DNA of 64,000 bases, taken from positions 124,001 through 188,000 of the forward strand of contig NZ_JAMAST010000002.1 of assembly GCF_023336505.1 (NCBI RefSeq). The letters are read 5' to 3'. Both the position numbers and the translations under genes were made by a program. Source of the DNA: Sporolactobacillus mangiferae (lineage in GTDB: Bacteria; Bacillota; Bacilli; Bacillales; Sporolactobacillaceae). Below, piece after piece: positions 12,883 through 22,227 of this stretch; within the stretch, counting starts at the first letter, position 1; each line of letters opens with the position of its first letter. Under the pieces are notes generated by a model. The model saw only the letters and a program-made list of their open reading frames with translations. It did no database searches and was not told the origin of the DNA.

Positions 12883-13569
12883 TTACTCTTCAACCGGATC
12901 CTGATTTTCATCTTCATTTTTAGCCGACCAATGATCGTAATGATGATTTTTCAGAACCTGAATTTCATCATCTCCGGAAAACCCGTAAATGTCATTAGCA
13001 GCAAATGCCTCAAGTTCTTCAACATACCCGATCCCTTCCTCATCGTCACTGTACGGCGCATTTTCAAAAATGCCTTCCTGGTCATTGTATTGAGAAACAA
13101 CATCGAATGCATTTTCTTCGTTATACCCGTTGCTTTCGAAATCTGTGATTCCCCGGACTTCAAAATCGCTGATCACAGATTCTTCAACCGGGCGAACCCG
13201 ATGATCATGCGAGGTATCCGCCTGATGCGCTGCTGTGCGTGCTGTAGGCAGTGCCTTTAATCGGGCGCGAGATATTTTTTCCCCGGTTTTCTCATCGTAT
13301 CCATACGTTCCATCATCGATTTTTTTCAGCGCATGATTGATTTCTTCAAGTTCGTTCTGCTCCATTTTATGGAAAGCAAGATCCTTCTCCCGTTCATAAA
13401 GCTGTGTTGCCGATTCGGCCGGGTGATTATCATAAGCCGACAATTCACCAGAGGCAATATCCGATATGGATCCCCACTCTGCAGCCGTTTCCACATCACT
13501 TTTCAGCTTATCTTCAAGCTGCCGTCTCCTCTGCAACAGTCTGTTTCTTATTTTTCTGTAACCCCACAT
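12883..13569 (-). CDS. Cysteine-free DksA/TraR-type protein (YlyA/YteA-like)
   Basis: A 228-residue acidic protein. The N-terminal 90 residues are a coiled coil as in DksA/YteA, with a Y-x-x-E-K-D-L-A segment. The following block G-T-Y-G-Y-D-E-K-T-G-x-x-I-x-x-x-R-L-x-A-L-P-T-A matches the DksA/TraR zinc-finger domain, but all four zinc cysteines are replaced (by D, T, A and Q); the whole protein has no cysteine. The last 100 residues are acidic and probably disordered. In B. subtilis ylyA stands at the same place between ileS and lspA. AAGGGGGAT precedes the ATG. A Zur-box-like palindrome lies 68 bases upstream. It probably contacts RNA polymerase, but this is inferred from family. Confidence 0.85.
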   Translation of the reverse strand: MWGYRKIRNRLLQRRRQLEDKLKSDVETAAEWGSISDIASGELSAYDNHPAESATQLYEREKDLAFHKMEQNELEEINHALKKIDDGTYGYDEKTGEKISRARLKALPTARTAAHQADTSHDHRVRPVEESVISDFEVRGITDFESNGYNEENAFDVVSQYNDQEGIFENAPYSDDEEGIGYVEELEAFAANDIYGFSGDDEIQVLKNHHYDHWSAKNEDENQDPVEE

Positions 13570-13636
13570 CGATAAAAATCCCCCTTATTACTTCGCACGC
13601 ATTGATTAGTGTGAAGCAAAGGAGGACTTTTCACTC

Positions 13637-13653
13637 TGCGTAATCATTACGCA
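13637..13653 (-). promoter_or_regulatory. Zur-box-like 8-1-8 palindrome
   Basis: The sequence TGCGTAATCATTACGCA is a perfect inverted repeat around one central base. The inner 13 bases equal the core of the Bacillus Zur box (consensus TCGTAATnATTACGA). It lies 68 bases upstream of the cysteine-free DksA-type gene and 29 bases after ileS. Binding is inferred only. Confidence 0.45.
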
Positions 13654-13682
13654 TTATGGAAATCATTTTCTTTACTTTTCAT

Positions 13683-16454
13683 TTATTCAAGTGTTACTCC
13701 GGCATAATCGTGGCGCACCGTCTCTGCGCAATGTGCGCACAGCGTTGGATGTTCCTTGTCCTCACCGACCGTTGGCAGAACCGCCCAGCAGCGTTCACAT
13801 TTTAAACCTTCGGCAGGTGACACGGATACCGCCAGATCCGCATAATGATCGGCAGATTCGGGAACCGTATGCTCAGATTCAACCGTAACATGAGAAACAA
13901 TCAGCAATTTATCGAGGTCATGGCATTCAGTCAGAAAAGCTGTTTGTTTTGTCGTATACAGCACAACTGAGGCTTCAAGCGACTTGCCAATGAGTTTCGC
14001 ATCACGTGCTTTCTCCAATGACTTGAATACTTCATCGCGAACGTTTATCAGCTTTGCCCACTTCTCTTCAAGCGCATCGGAATCAGTGATCGGCTCTTTT
14101 TCCGGCATATCCGTTAACTGAACGTAAGACGATATTTGATCAGCACCGGGAATATGCTGCCAGATCTCCTCAGCCGTATGCGGAATAATCGGAGAAAGTA
14201 TCTTCGTCAGCGCAACGACTGTTTTGTACAGTACAGTCTGTGCTGACCGGCGGACAAGCGACTCTTTTGGCTGCACATAAAGCGCGTCTTTCGCAATATC
14301 CATATAGAAAGCACTTAAATCCAGCGAGCAATAGTTCTGCAATGCCTTATAGACATTCAGGAACTGATAATTTTCGTAATTTTTCAGGCATGTATCAATG
14401 AATGTGTTCAGCTTCACAAGCATATATTGTTCCAGTTCCGGCATCTTATTTGTCGGAACCGCTTGATCAGCAGTGAAGTCGCTCAGATTGCCAAGCATAA
14501 ATCGAACGGTGTTGCGGATCTTCCGGTACACTTCTGCAACCTGAGAAAGAATTTCGTTTGACACGCGCGCGTCAGCCTGATAGTCAACGGAAGCAACCCA
14601 GAGACGGATGATATCAGCACCATACTGCTGCATGACTTTCATCGGATCGATGACATTGCCGACGGATTTGCTCATTTTCAATCCCTTACCGTCAAGTGTG
14701 AATCCATGACTCAGCACCTGTCTGTACGGTGCATGTCCGGTAACCGCGACGGAGGTTGCAAGCGATGAGTTAAACCAGCCACGATACTGATCCGAGCCTT
14801 CCAGATACATGTCTGCCGGACGGCGAAGTCCATCTCGAGTTGTCAGCACGCCTTGATGTGATGAACCTGAATCGAACCAGACATCCATGATATCAGTTTC
14901 TTTTCTGAAAACGCCATTCGGACTGTGCTCCGATGTAAATCCTTCTGGAAGCAAATCTTTCGCATCCCATTGAAACCAGATATTTGAACCGTGTTTGCGG
15001 AACAGATCAGCAACCTGCTGAATCGTTTCATCCGTAATGATCGGCTCATCGTCTTCGCCATAAAATACCGGAATCGGAACGCCCCATGCACGCTGACGGG
15101 AAATACACCAGTCTTCACGATCCTTGATCATATTCGTCATGCGCACATCGCCCCATGCAGGAATCCAGTGCACTTCATGAATGGCACTTAAAATTTCGCT
15201 GCGAAAGGCCTTAATGGAAGCGAACCACTGCTTGGTTGCTCTCCAGATTACCGGTTTTTTGGTTCGCCAGTCATGCGGATATGAGTGAGTAAAAGTACCG
15301 ACCTTGATCAGTGCGCCGACTTCTTTTAACTTCTCAATCACCGGTTCGTTGGTTTTCTCATAAAACATGCCCTCAAATCCTGGTGCTTCATCAGTCATGC
15401 AGCCACGGTCATCAACCGGGCTAAGAATATCCAGGCCGTATTTTTTACCGACGTAGAAGTCATCGGCACCAAATCCCGGTGCAGTATGCACACATCCGGT
15501 ACCAGCGTCTAAAGTGACATGATCGCCAAGGATCATCAATGAAGAACGATCATAAAATGGATGGCGGCATACGACATACTCCAGATCTTTGCCGCTGAAG
15601 GAACGCAGGATTTGCGGATTTTCCCATTCAAACGTTGCCGTCAGTTTCTCAACCAGTTCTGATGCAACAACAAATTTCCGTTCTCCCACCTGAACGACAC
15701 TGTATTCAAACTTTGGATTCACGCAGATAGCCAGGTTCGAAGGCATCGTCCATGGTGTCGTTGTCCAGATGATGACTTCTTCATCTGTATTGAGTACACC
15801 TTTTCCGTCTGTAACGTGAAATGCCACATAAATTGAGTACGATTTGACATCCTTATATTCGATTTCTGCTTCTGCCAGCGCAGATTCAGAAGAAGGTGAC
15901 CAATAAACCGTTTTTTTATCTTTGTAAATGTAACCTTTTTTCGCCATTTCGCCGAAAACTTTAATCTGTTCTGCTTCATATTCTTTGTGAAGCGTCAGGT
16001 ACGGATGATCCCAGTCCGCACGGACACCCAGTCGTTTGAACTGCTTTTTCTGGTGTTCAACCTGACCAAGCGCATATTCCTTACACTTTTCACGAAGATC
16101 GGCAACGGACATTTTTTTTCGATCAATGCCCTGCTTTGCGAGCTGCTGCTCGATCGGAAGTCCATGCGTATCCCAGCCAGGGACATACACGGCCTGATAG
16201 CCGGTCATTGATTTGTAGCGATTGATGATATCTTTGAGAACCTTATTTTCAGCATGACCAATGTGAATGTTTCCGTTTGCGTAAGGAGGTCCATCGTGCA
16301 GAATGAACGTCGGTTTTCCTTCGTTCACTTTCAGAGATTGTTCATAAATGTGCTCGCGGTCCCACTGTTCCTGCATTTGCGGTTCTTTAGTCGGAAGTCC
16401 GCCACGCATTTTAAAATTCGTTTTCGGCATTAACAGTGTTTTTTTGTAATCCAT
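13683..16454 (-). CDS. ileS: Isoleucyl-tRNA synthetase
   Basis: Class I synthetase that charges tRNA-Ile and edits misactivated valine. The 923-residue protein has the HIGH motif (H-I-G-H at residues 64-67), the inserted editing domain CP1 (about 190-400), the KMSKS loop (K-M-S-K-S near residue 600), the anticodon-binding domain and the C-terminal zinc site C-x-x-C ... C-x-x-C (near 886-906). This is the bacterial-type IleRS1 layout. GGAGGCG precedes the ATG. Expression is controlled by an isoleucine T-box that ends 345 bases upstream. Confidence 0.98.
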   Translation of the reverse strand: MDYKKTLLMPKTNFKMRGGLPTKEPQMQEQWDREHIYEQSLKVNEGKPTFILHDGPPYANGNIHIGHAENKVLKDIINRYKSMTGYQAVYVPGWDTHGLPIEQQLAKQGIDRKKMSVADLREKCKEYALGQVEHQKKQFKRLGVRADWDHPYLTLHKEYEAEQIKVFGEMAKKGYIYKDKKTVYWSPSSESALAEAEIEYKDVKSYSIYVAFHVTDGKGVLNTDEEVIIWTTTPWTMPSNLAICVNPKFEYSVVQVGERKFVVASELVEKLTATFEWENPQILRSFSGKDLEYVVCRHPFYDRSSLMILGDHVTLDAGTGCVHTAPGFGADDFYVGKKYGLDILSPVDDRGCMTDEAPGFEGMFYEKTNEPVIEKLKEVGALIKVGTFTHSYPHDWRTKKPVIWRATKQWFASIKAFRSEILSAIHEVHWIPAWGDVRMTNMIKDREDWCISRQRAWGVPIPVFYGEDDEPIITDETIQQVADLFRKHGSNIWFQWDAKDLLPEGFTSEHSPNGVFRKETDIMDVWFDSGSSHQGVLTTRDGLRRPADMYLEGSDQYRGWFNSSLATSVAVTGHAPYRQVLSHGFTLDGKGLKMSKSVGNVIDPMKVMQQYGADIIRLWVASVDYQADARVSNEILSQVAEVYRKIRNTVRFMLGNLSDFTADQAVPTNKMPELEQYMLVKLNTFIDTCLKNYENYQFLNVYKALQNYCSLDLSAFYMDIAKDALYVQPKESLVRRSAQTVLYKTVVALTKILSPIIPHTAEEIWQHIPGADQISSYVQLTDMPEKEPITDSDALEEKWAKLINVRDEVFKSLEKARDAKLIGKSLEASVVLYTTKQTAFLTECHDLDKLLIVSHVTVESEHTVPESADHYADLAVSVSPAEGLKCERCWAVLPTVGEDKEHPTLCAHCAETVRHDYAGVTLE

Positions 16455-16803
16455 TAAAATACGCCTCCATCAACTTTCTGTTCTTTTTAAATGGCTTTGT
16501 TAAAATCTGCTGCTGTTTTTCATCGTTTTGCCCTGCACTTACCCGAACGGTCGGCACGTGCATTGCCGCAGTTCAGAAAAACGACATTAAATTAAAAACA
16601 CAGCTCTTTAACTAAATGGCTGTATTAAGGACTCATGCTGTGCTTCATCACCGGCTGGCTCATTCATGAGAAGGCCTTGCTGAAGGATTCCCCGGTTTGC
16701 CGAATTTATGAAAACAAGGTCCATCTTGCATATCAGCAAATCAATAAAGAATAAGTTGAAAAAGCAACAGTCCGTTTAATAACAGCACCATATAAAATAA
16801 AAA
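16455..16803. other. Long untranslated stretch between T-box and ileS
   Basis: The transcript runs about 345 bases from the T-box terminator to the ileS start. No open frame is convincing. On the minus strand, ACAGC ... GCTGT followed by GTTTTT (about 16583-16612) could form a weak second hairpin. The motif CTTTGTTAAAATCT (16495-16508) recurs at 51488-51501. See findings. Confidence 0.5.
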
Positions 16804-17050
16804 GGTTCTTTCACCCATAAGGGACGAAAGAACCGCGGTACCACCCTAATAGCAGAAAAAACCTGCCACTCATTAGCTTCTTAACGCGAATACACGCTGA
16901 ATCTTACTTGTACCGGACAAGCCGATCGTTCAGATCCAAACTCGAGGGTGATTTTCATCGCTGCTGCCTGTGCCGGGCTTGCACCATCCCCCGGTTCGCT
17001 GATCAGGCATTGCAGCCATTACTCTCCCTGTCATTGAGTTGAAATTATAC
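16799..17050 (-). ncRNA. T-box riboswitch, isoleucine-specific
   Basis: The tRNA-sensing leader of ileS. The T-box core GGTGGTACCGCGG is at 16833-16845 (minus strand). The stem I features GAACCGGGGATGGTG and GCAAGCCCGG are present, and the specifier codon reads AUC (16950-16952) within the usual G-A-A-A-AUC-ACC context. The terminator has nine-base arms GGTTCTTTC and GAAAGAACC (16804-16812, 16826-16834) followed by T-rich sequence. Uncharged tRNA-Ile should favour read-through into ileS. Confidence 0.96.
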
Positions 17051-17111
17051 TTCTTGATCAACAAAAAATCGTGCTGTGCAAGCAGCCAGGCACTTTACTT
17101 TATGTAAGCAC

Positions 17112-17140
17112 AGTATATGCAAATGAACGCCTTACGTCAA
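17112..17140 (-). promoter_or_regulatory. Sigma-A promoter of the ileS T-box transcript
   Basis: TTGACG (17135-17140), 17-base spacer, TATACT (17112-17117) on the minus strand. The -35 element overlaps the divIVA stop codon. A hairpin followed by six T at about 17065-17093 may end divIVA transcripts. Confidence 0.75.
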
Positions 17141-17658
17141 GCCTGAGAAGAAATAATGCCGTCTTTTTCCTCGTTGTCCGCATCATCATTATTATGATCC
17201 GGAGACAGGCTCTTCCAGTCATCACTTTTCAGTAATTCAAGCTGCGCCTCGATCAGCATTTGAAAACGTGTTCGGTACACGTTGGCCTCTTTCTTGAGTT
17301 CTTCGATATTAAGCGTCACTTTACGGGATTTCTCAAGTGCCTCATTGATGATTCGGTCTGCATTTTTTTTCGCTTCCATCACAATCAGCTTGGCTTCTTT
17401 ATTCGCATTTTGCTTTACTTCTTCAGCTGTTTCCTGGGCAACAAGAATACTTTTGTTCAGTGTTGTTTCAATATTGGAAAAATGGCTCAACTTTTCATTT
17501 GAATTCTTGATCTGCTGCTCAAGATCCTTTTTTTCTCGAATTAACGCCTCATAATCTTTGATGATCTGATCAAGAAAATCGTTGACTTCATCTTCATCGT
17601 AGCCGCGAAATCCTCGTGAAAACGATTTATTATGAATATCCAGGGGTGTCAGTGGCAT
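17137..17658 (-). CDS. divIVA: DivIVA cell-division/polarity protein
   Basis: Coiled-coil protein that binds negatively curved membrane at septa and poles and recruits Min and sporulation factors. The N-terminal lipid-binding domain begins M-P-L-T-P-L-D-I-H-N-K-S-F-S-R-G-F-R-G-Y, with the family F-x-x-x-x-R-G-Y-D/x-x-x-V-N-x-F-L segment. The rest (about residues 30-155) is heptad-rich coiled coil, ending in an acidic tail. The start at 17658 has GGAGGTGA upstream, so a 15-base longer frame is rejected. It is the last gene of the ylm/divIVA group. 173 residues. Confidence 0.96.
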   Translation of the reverse strand: MPLTPLDIHNKSFSRGFRGYDEDEVNDFLDQIIKDYEALIREKKDLEQQIKNSNEKLSHFSNIETTLNKSILVAQETAEEVKQNANKEAKLIVMEAKKNADRIINEALEKSRKVTLNIEELKKEANVYRTRFQMLIEAQLELLKSDDWKSLSPDHNNDDADNEEKDGIISSQA

Positions 17659-17695
17659 CCCGGTCACCTCCATATCAATTTACAAAACCAGTAAT

Positions 17696-18478
17696 TTATT
17701 TAAGTTTACCATATTGTATACGGATTTTGTTCTTTTTTGTCAACCCGTCGCATGATATTATTTTGCTGCGGCCAAATCCACGCAAAGACAGACAGTCACC
17801 TGCATGGACATCAAAATCACGCTTGTCCACAATCTCCCAGTTCACTTTTGCCCGTTCATGCGCTATGGCTTCCGATGCTTTTGCTCTCGGAAGACGATAG
17901 ATTTCCGAAAGCACGGTATCAAGACGAAGTGAAGACACGGTACCTTCAAATTCCTGCCATTTATTCTCACTGTGCAGTAAATCTTCACTTTTAATCGAGA
18001 TGCAGGATACACGCATTTTGCCAACGGAAGTCAGATTCAGCGCGAAATAAGAGGCCAGCTCCTGCGTACAGATAAACTGGACTTTTCCGCTTTCAAGCAG
18101 TAAATCACCGATTTTATCTCGTGAAACACCCATCCCCGTCAGTGAACCGAGCAATTCCGGATGCGTGATCGATCCGAATCTGTCCGGATAGTGAACTTCA
18201 AGATACGCGAGCCGAAATAATTCGCCTTGTTCCTCGATATAAGGTGGCAGGAGCAGGGCACGCTTACGTTCTGCGTGTTCATAACCGCCACAAAGGGAAA
18301 GGCGGATTCCATCTTCGCCGCCGATCAGCGATGTCAGAATCCTCTGCTGTCTCGGGTCAAGAAAATCGGTCAGCCTGGGCGTATACCGTTCAATGACCCG
18401 CTCTTTCATGTCTAAAATGTGATCAATGAAAACACGTTCTTCAGGTCTGAAATGTTCATAGACAGTCATGGCATCCAC
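17696..18478 (-). CDS. ylmH: YlmH, S4-domain RNA-binding protein (RqcP2)
   Basis: A 260-residue RNA-binding protein. A C-terminal S4 domain occupies about residues 180-240 (segment S-S-L-R-L-D-T-V-L-S-E-I-Y-R-L-P-R-A-K-A). The B. subtilis homologue takes part in ribosome-associated quality control and its gene lies in the division gene cluster. It starts at GTG 18478 directly after the yggT stop; an ATG nine bases on is an alternative. Gene order yggT-ylmH-divIVA is conserved in Bacillales. Confidence 0.93.
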   Translation of the reverse strand: MDAMTVYEHFRPEERVFIDHILDMKERVIERYTPRLTDFLDPRQQRILTSLIGGEDGIRLSLCGGYEHAERKRALLLPPYIEEQGELFRLAYLEVHYPDRFGSITHPELLGSLTGMGVSRDKIGDLLLESGKVQFICTQELASYFALNLTSVGKMRVSCISIKSEDLLHSENKWQEFEGTVSSLRLDTVLSEIYRLPRAKASEAIAHERAKVNWEIVDKRDFDVHAGDCLSLRGFGRSKIISCDGLTKKNKIRIQYGKLK

Positions 18479-18742
18479 TCAGGCAAAAAGATAAGCTAAA
18501 TAATAAACGCCGCGTGTCGCAAGGCGCAGCACAAAAAATGCAATGATCGGCGAAATATCAATAACACCGCCAATTGGAGGAATAATCCTTCGGAAAGGAG
18601 AAAGGAACGGTTCACATACATTGGCAAAAAGACGCCCGATTGACGACTCTTGTATGCTCGGCACCCATGACATTAAAATATAAATAATTAAAATCCATGA
18701 ATAAATACTGATGATCTGTGCTAGAAAAGAAGCTATGATCAC
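18479..18742 (-). CDS. ylmG: YggT-family membrane protein (YlmG)
   Basis: Small two-helix membrane protein of 87 residues. The typical YggT centre [11 protein letters not shown] and [18 protein letters not shown] are present. Its role is unclear; in the division cluster it is linked with Z-ring or envelope functions. The GTG at 18742 is chosen since GAGGTG lies at a good distance; a GTG at 18751 is possible. Confidence 0.92.
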   Translation of the reverse strand: MIIASFLAQIISIYSWILIIYILMSWVPSIQESSIGRLFANVCEPFLSPFRRIIPPIGGVIDISPIIAFFVLRLATRGVYYLAYLFA

Positions 18743-18761
18743 TCTGTTCACCTCAGCTCAA

Positions 18762-19187
18762 TTAGTCTTCCGGCCAGTTGCTGATCATACCGGATATATC
18801 TACCTGTTCGGGTGCAAAGAGAAACGTATTTTTCCCGATTTTACGGATTTGTGCATTCAATGCAAATGCTGTTCCACCCATAAAATCAAGAATTCTCTGT
18901 CCCTGTTCTTTGCTTGTCCCCTGAAGGCTGCAAATAATAGTCTGCTTATTCTTTAAGGATCCGACGATGTCTTCAACCTCTTCAAAACGTTTCGGTTCGA
19001 CAAGCACCACCTTGTTCTGCTGATGTACCTTTTGAATGGCAACCAGCCTCCCGTTTTTTTCCATCTTTCGTTGTTCTTTTTCTAAATGGCTGTGTGCTTC
19101 ACCATGAGGGGCAGCATCCTGCACCTCCGAGCTTTCCACGGTCTCTTCAAGATCAAAAAAACGTCTGAATGTTCCCTTAAGACCCAC
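18762..19187 (-). CDS. sepF: SepF cell-division protein
   Basis: Z-ring-associated protein that bundles FtsZ filaments and tethers them to the membrane. The N-terminal amphipathic helix (M-G-L-K-G-T-F-R-R-F-F) is the membrane anchor. The globular DUF552 domain (about residues 55-135) has P-K-R-F-E-E-V and I-L-D-F-M-G-G. 141 residues, normal. GTG start with AAAGGGG upstream. Lies between ylmE and yggT as in B. subtilis. Confidence 0.96.
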   Translation of the reverse strand: MGLKGTFRRFFDLEETVESSEVQDAAPHGEAHSHLEKEQRKMEKNGRLVAIQKVHQQNKVVLVEPKRFEEVEDIVGSLKNKQTIICSLQGTSKEQGQRILDFMGGTAFALNAQIRKIGKNTFLFAPEQVDISGMISNWPED

Positions 19188-19193
19188 GGTGTC

Positions 19194-19883
19194 CTACCCC
19201 TTTCTTTCATCGCCGACCAGTGACGTGCCAATCCTGATATACGTCGCACCCTCTTCGACGGCAAGTTCATAGTCGTGAGACATCCCCATTGAAAGCTCTG
19301 TGCAGGGCGCATAGTCAAGATGAAGGTCGCGGATTTTGTCGCGCAGTACTCTCAGGCGCCGGAATATGCTGCGGATCAGATCCCTGTCTTCCGTGTTCGG
19401 TGCCATAGTCATCAGACCGACAATGCGGAGATGTTCAAATTCAGCCAAAGCATCAATGAAAGGCACAAGCTGATCCTCAGAAATTCCGTGTTTGGATTCT
19501 TCACCGGAAATATTCATTTCGACAAAACAATTCAATGTTCCTTTTTTAATTCGTTTATTCAGTTCATTAGCCAGTTTCAAGCGGTCAAGCGCATGAAAGT
19601 AGTCCATTTTGCCAACGACATCTTTGACTTTCCGCGTCTGCAGTGTACCAATCAAATGCCAGGTGACACGCTTGTCTTTGATGAATGCGCGTTTCTCAAG
19701 CAAACCTTCTTTTCGGTTCTCTGCAAGATGAAAGATGCCGCTCTCAACAGCTTCCTGTGCACGTTCGTTTGAAACATATTTCGTTACAGCAATCAGCGTA
19801 ACGTCCGATGGGCTTCTGCCAGAACGCTCGCAGGCGTTTTCGATGACCGATCTGATATGGCTTAGATTCTCCGCGACTCTCAC
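19194..19883 (-). CDS. ylmE: YggS/PROSC-family PLP homeostasis protein (YlmE)
   Basis: A 229-residue fold-type III alanine-racemase-like barrel without racemase function. The PLP-lysine is in L-I-A-V-T-K-Y (about residue 36). S-M-G-M-S-H-D-Y-E-L-A near residue 190 is the phosphate-binding segment. The family maintains pyridoxal phosphate balance. In place of the usual G-E-N-R, A-E-N-R occurs, a mild change. GTG start with GGAGA upstream. Part of the ylmC-ylmH string. Confidence 0.93.
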   Translation of the reverse strand: MRVAENLSHIRSVIENACERSGRSPSDVTLIAVTKYVSNERAQEAVESGIFHLAENRKEGLLEKRAFIKDKRVTWHLIGTLQTRKVKDVVGKMDYFHALDRLKLANELNKRIKKGTLNCFVEMNISGEESKHGISEDQLVPFIDALAEFEHLRIVGLMTMAPNTEDRDLIRSIFRRLRVLRDKIRDLHLDYAPCTELSMGMSHDYELAVEEGATYIRIGTSLVGDERKG

Positions 19884-19886
19884 GAC

Positions 19887-20720
19887 TCACTGTCTCCTTT
19901 TTTTCATTCCGATATACCCCATCATCCGTCCTGTTCTTCCATGATCGCGCCGATGGGAGAAAAATAACTCCGGATGTGCGAATGTGCTGTATCCGGACAC
20001 CCTGATCTGCTGTTCAGGTACACCTGCCTCAATGAGAACGCTTCGATTCACCGCCTTCAAGTCGAGCAGGTAATGGCCGTTGACGGTTTCTCTGACAGCA
20101 TTAGTCCAGCATTCACGCCCCAGTTTTTGAACCTGGTCAATGATCTGCTGATCAACCTCATAAACATCTGCCCCAATTGAAGGACCGATCACCACCTCAA
20201 GTGATTGAGGCGGAAAATGAAGATCACTGCACATTCGCCGAACCATGTGTCCGGCACCCCCAGCAACCGTACCGCGCCACCCGGCATGCATGATACCTAT
20301 TGCATCAGGATTGCGTGTTCCATAATATATTGGGACACAATCCGCAAAACAAAGTGCCAACAAAAGGTCAGGTTCAGTGGTAAACAGCCCATCGACGCCA
20401 GGAACTGCGGATTCAAGCGAACGCGCACCTGCTCCTGCCATTTCTGCATCTACACGGGCAATGCGGTTTCCGTGTACTTGCTCTGCACAAACCCACCTGT
20501 CCAGAGAGAAGTCAAGTGCTTTTCCGATTAGTTGCCGGTTAGTGCACACATCATCAACAGAATCGCCTACATGGAGCCCTAAATTCATCGATGCATAACA
20601 TCCTGCACTGACTCCTCCGATTCGAAGTGTCATGCCTGCACAAAATGTGTGGATACTGCTCGCTTTCATCTGCAATGACAATAAGGAGTTACTGTTTTTG
20701 ACAAAGGGTTCCTCCTCCAC
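19887..20720 (-). CDS. pgeF: YfiH-family (DUF152) purine nucleoside phosphorylase / multicopper-like protein
   Basis: A 277-residue DUF152 protein. The family's metal and catalytic residues are visible in V-H-G-N (about residue 90), C-F-A-D-C-V-P-I and H-A-G-W-R-G-T. Characterised members act as purine nucleoside phosphorylases, and as a hydrolase that guards peptidoglycan composition in enterobacteria (PgeF). Its job in Bacillales is not settled. GTG start at 20720 with GGAAGG six bases upstream. It is three bases from ylmE. Confidence 0.88.
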   Translation of the reverse strand: MEEEPFVKNSNSLLSLQMKASSIHTFCAGMTLRIGGVSAGCYASMNLGLHVGDSVDDVCTNRQLIGKALDFSLDRWVCAEQVHGNRIARVDAEMAGAGARSLESAVPGVDGLFTTEPDLLLALCFADCVPIYYGTRNPDAIGIMHAGWRGTVAGGAGHMVRRMCSDLHFPPQSLEVVIGPSIGADVYEVDQQIIDQVQKLGRECWTNAVRETVNGHYLLDLKAVNRSVLIEAGVPEQQIRVSGYSTFAHPELFFSHRRDHGRTGRMMGYIGMKKRRQ

Positions 20721-20802
20721 CTTTTCCCTTCCTTTCGTCTATGCCACAACTATATTTCTGTTTTTATTTTACCATAATCAGCATGAAAACTCTTTATTTG
20801 TT

Positions 20803-21072
20803 TCATTCATCGCGCTGAATCGCCGAATCATGTCCCTTATAGAAGCGCACAAGAATGACATCAGCACCGATTCTCACGATGTTGCTCCATGGCACGATAA
20901 TATCCTCATCTCTCCCAAACAGACCCATGATTTTTCCCGATCCCGGAATAACGAGATTCTCAATTTTGCCTGAAGACAGATTTACATCAAGATCGCCGAT
21001 ATGACCAAGCCGTTTGCCGTTCTCTACATTGACCACTTCTTTTGTCTGAAAGTCAGATATTCTGGGCATCAT
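20803..21072 (-). CDS. ylmC: YlmC/YmxH-family PRC-barrel protein
   Basis: An 89-residue PRC-barrel protein. The segments E-V-V-N-V-E-N-G-K-R-L-G-H-I-G-D and I-V-P-W-S-N-I-V-R-I-G define the family (sporulation protein YlmC/YmxH). GGAGG precedes two adjacent ATG codons. In Bacillus it stands between sigG and ylmD, as here. Biochemical role unknown. Confidence 0.92.
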   Translation of the reverse strand: MMPRISDFQTKEVVNVENGKRLGHIGDLDVNLSSGKIENLVIPGSGKIMGLFGRDEDIIVPWSNIVRIGADVILVRFYKGHDSAIQRDE

Positions 21073-21175
21073 TACTCCTCCTTTTTGCTATCCTAAATAT
21101 ATGGATAAATACATGCATTGAGAAGTAAAAAATGATGGATTCATTGCCTAGGAAATAGTCATTGATTTGTGCATA

Positions 21176-21209
21176 CAAAAAAATCTGACCGTATCAGCAA
21201 CAGTCAGGT
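21176..21209 (-). terminator. Terminator after sigG
   Basis: CTGACTG and CGGTCAG (minus strand) pair around a nine-base loop and are followed by A and seven T. It separates sigG from ylmC. Confidence 0.7.
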
Positions 21210-21280
21210 TTAGTAGAGCGCTGTTAATGGTTTTGTGCGGAGCTATCGCCTCAATCTCTTAACATAAAGTTACTGCAGAA

Positions 21281-22060
21281 TCAAGGACCAATCTCCTGGT
21301 TCATTTCTTTGATCGCCATTTTTTCAAGTCTTGATACTTGTGCCTGGGAAATACCGATTTCTTCGGCAACTTCCATCTGCGTCTTCCCATAAAAAAAACG
21401 CATGGCAACAATTCTCTTCTCTCGATCATGGAGCTTATTCATTGCTTCTTTTAAAGCGATGTTATCTACCCAATCCCGATCCTTATGCTTATCATCGCTG
21501 ATCTGATCCATAATGAAAATAGGATCGCCGCCATCGCTGTAGATCGGTTCAAACAGCGACACCGGATCCTGTATCGCATCCATTGCAAAAACAACGTCTT
21601 CCACCGGCAAATCCAGCATTTTGGCAAGCTCTGCTGTTGTTGGCTCCGTAGAATGCTTTGCCAGGTAACGCTCCTTTGCCTGAAGTGCTTTGTAAGCCAT
21701 ATCTCGCAACGACCGCGAAACGCGGATTGGATTGTTGTCTCTTAAGTATCTGCGGATCTCGCCGATAATCATAGGAACGGCATATGTCGAGAAACGGACA
21801 TTCTGACCCAGGTCAAAATTGTCAATTGATTTCATTAAGCCGATGCAGCCAACCTGAAACAGGTCATCGCTTGATTCTCCACGGTGATTGAATCGTTGAA
21901 TCACGCTCAGAACAAGCCGGAGATTCCCGTTCACTAATTTTTCTCTTGCCTCACGCTTGCCTGACTGAAGCTCTGCAAAAAGCTTCCTCATTTCTGCATT
22001 CGTCAGAACTGGAAGCTTTGAAGTGTCCACTCCGCAGATTTCCACTTTGTGCCGTGCCAT
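21281..22060 (-). CDS. sigG: RNA polymerase sigma-G factor
   Basis: Late forespore sigma factor. The N-terminal block M-A-R-H-K-V-E-I-C-G-V-D-T-S-K-L is almost invariant in sigma-G proteins. Region 2 (D-D-L-F-Q-V-G-C-I-G-L-M-K-S-I-D) and region 4 (G-K-T-Q-M-E-V-A-E-E-I-G-I-S-Q-A-Q-V-S) are intact; 259 residues. A sigma-F/sigma-G-like promoter lies upstream at 22165-22194. It follows sigE as in B. subtilis. Confidence 0.98.
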   Translation of the reverse strand: MARHKVEICGVDTSKLPVLTNAEMRKLFAELQSGKREAREKLVNGNLRLVLSVIQRFNHRGESSDDLFQVGCIGLMKSIDNFDLGQNVRFSTYAVPMIIGEIRRYLRDNNPIRVSRSLRDMAYKALQAKERYLAKHSTEPTTAELAKMLDLPVEDVVFAMDAIQDPVSLFEPIYSDGGDPIFIMDQISDDKHKDRDWVDNIALKEAMNKLHDREKRIVAMRFFYGKTQMEVAEEIGISQAQVSRLEKMAIKEMNQEIGP

Positions 22061-22164
22061 AGAAGCTAACCCCCCATTGTCAAAAAACTGGCGTTAGCGG
22101 GCTGATGAACGCCATTCGCTGAATCGAAAGTTTCGCAAATGACCTCAACCTCTGCTATATGGTC

Positions 22165-22194
22165 AAGTATTTCCGCAGAGAGCCATTTTATGCA
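22165..22194 (-). promoter_or_regulatory. Candidate forespore (sigma-F/G) promoter of sigG
   Basis: TGCATA (22189-22194), 17-base spacer, AATACTT (22165-22171) on the minus strand. This resembles the sigma-F/sigma-G pattern (GCATA / CATACTA). It lies about 105 bases before the sigG start, where such a promoter is known in B. subtilis. Not proven. Confidence 0.45.
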
Positions 22195-22227
22195 CGGCAA
22201 AATCGGGTAAAAAGGCAACCACCTTTA

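Noticed and set aside
16494-16530. CTTTGTTAAAATCT motif shared with 51488-51524, with a looser match near 12610
   Set aside because: Only 14 bases match exactly and the rest is weak and AT-rich, so it may be chance; noted only in the gap description.
22201-22227. AAAGG/CCTTT hairpin after sigE as a terminator
   Set aside because: A five-base stem with only a short T stretch; sigE-sigG read-through is known in Bacillus, so a terminator call is not justified.
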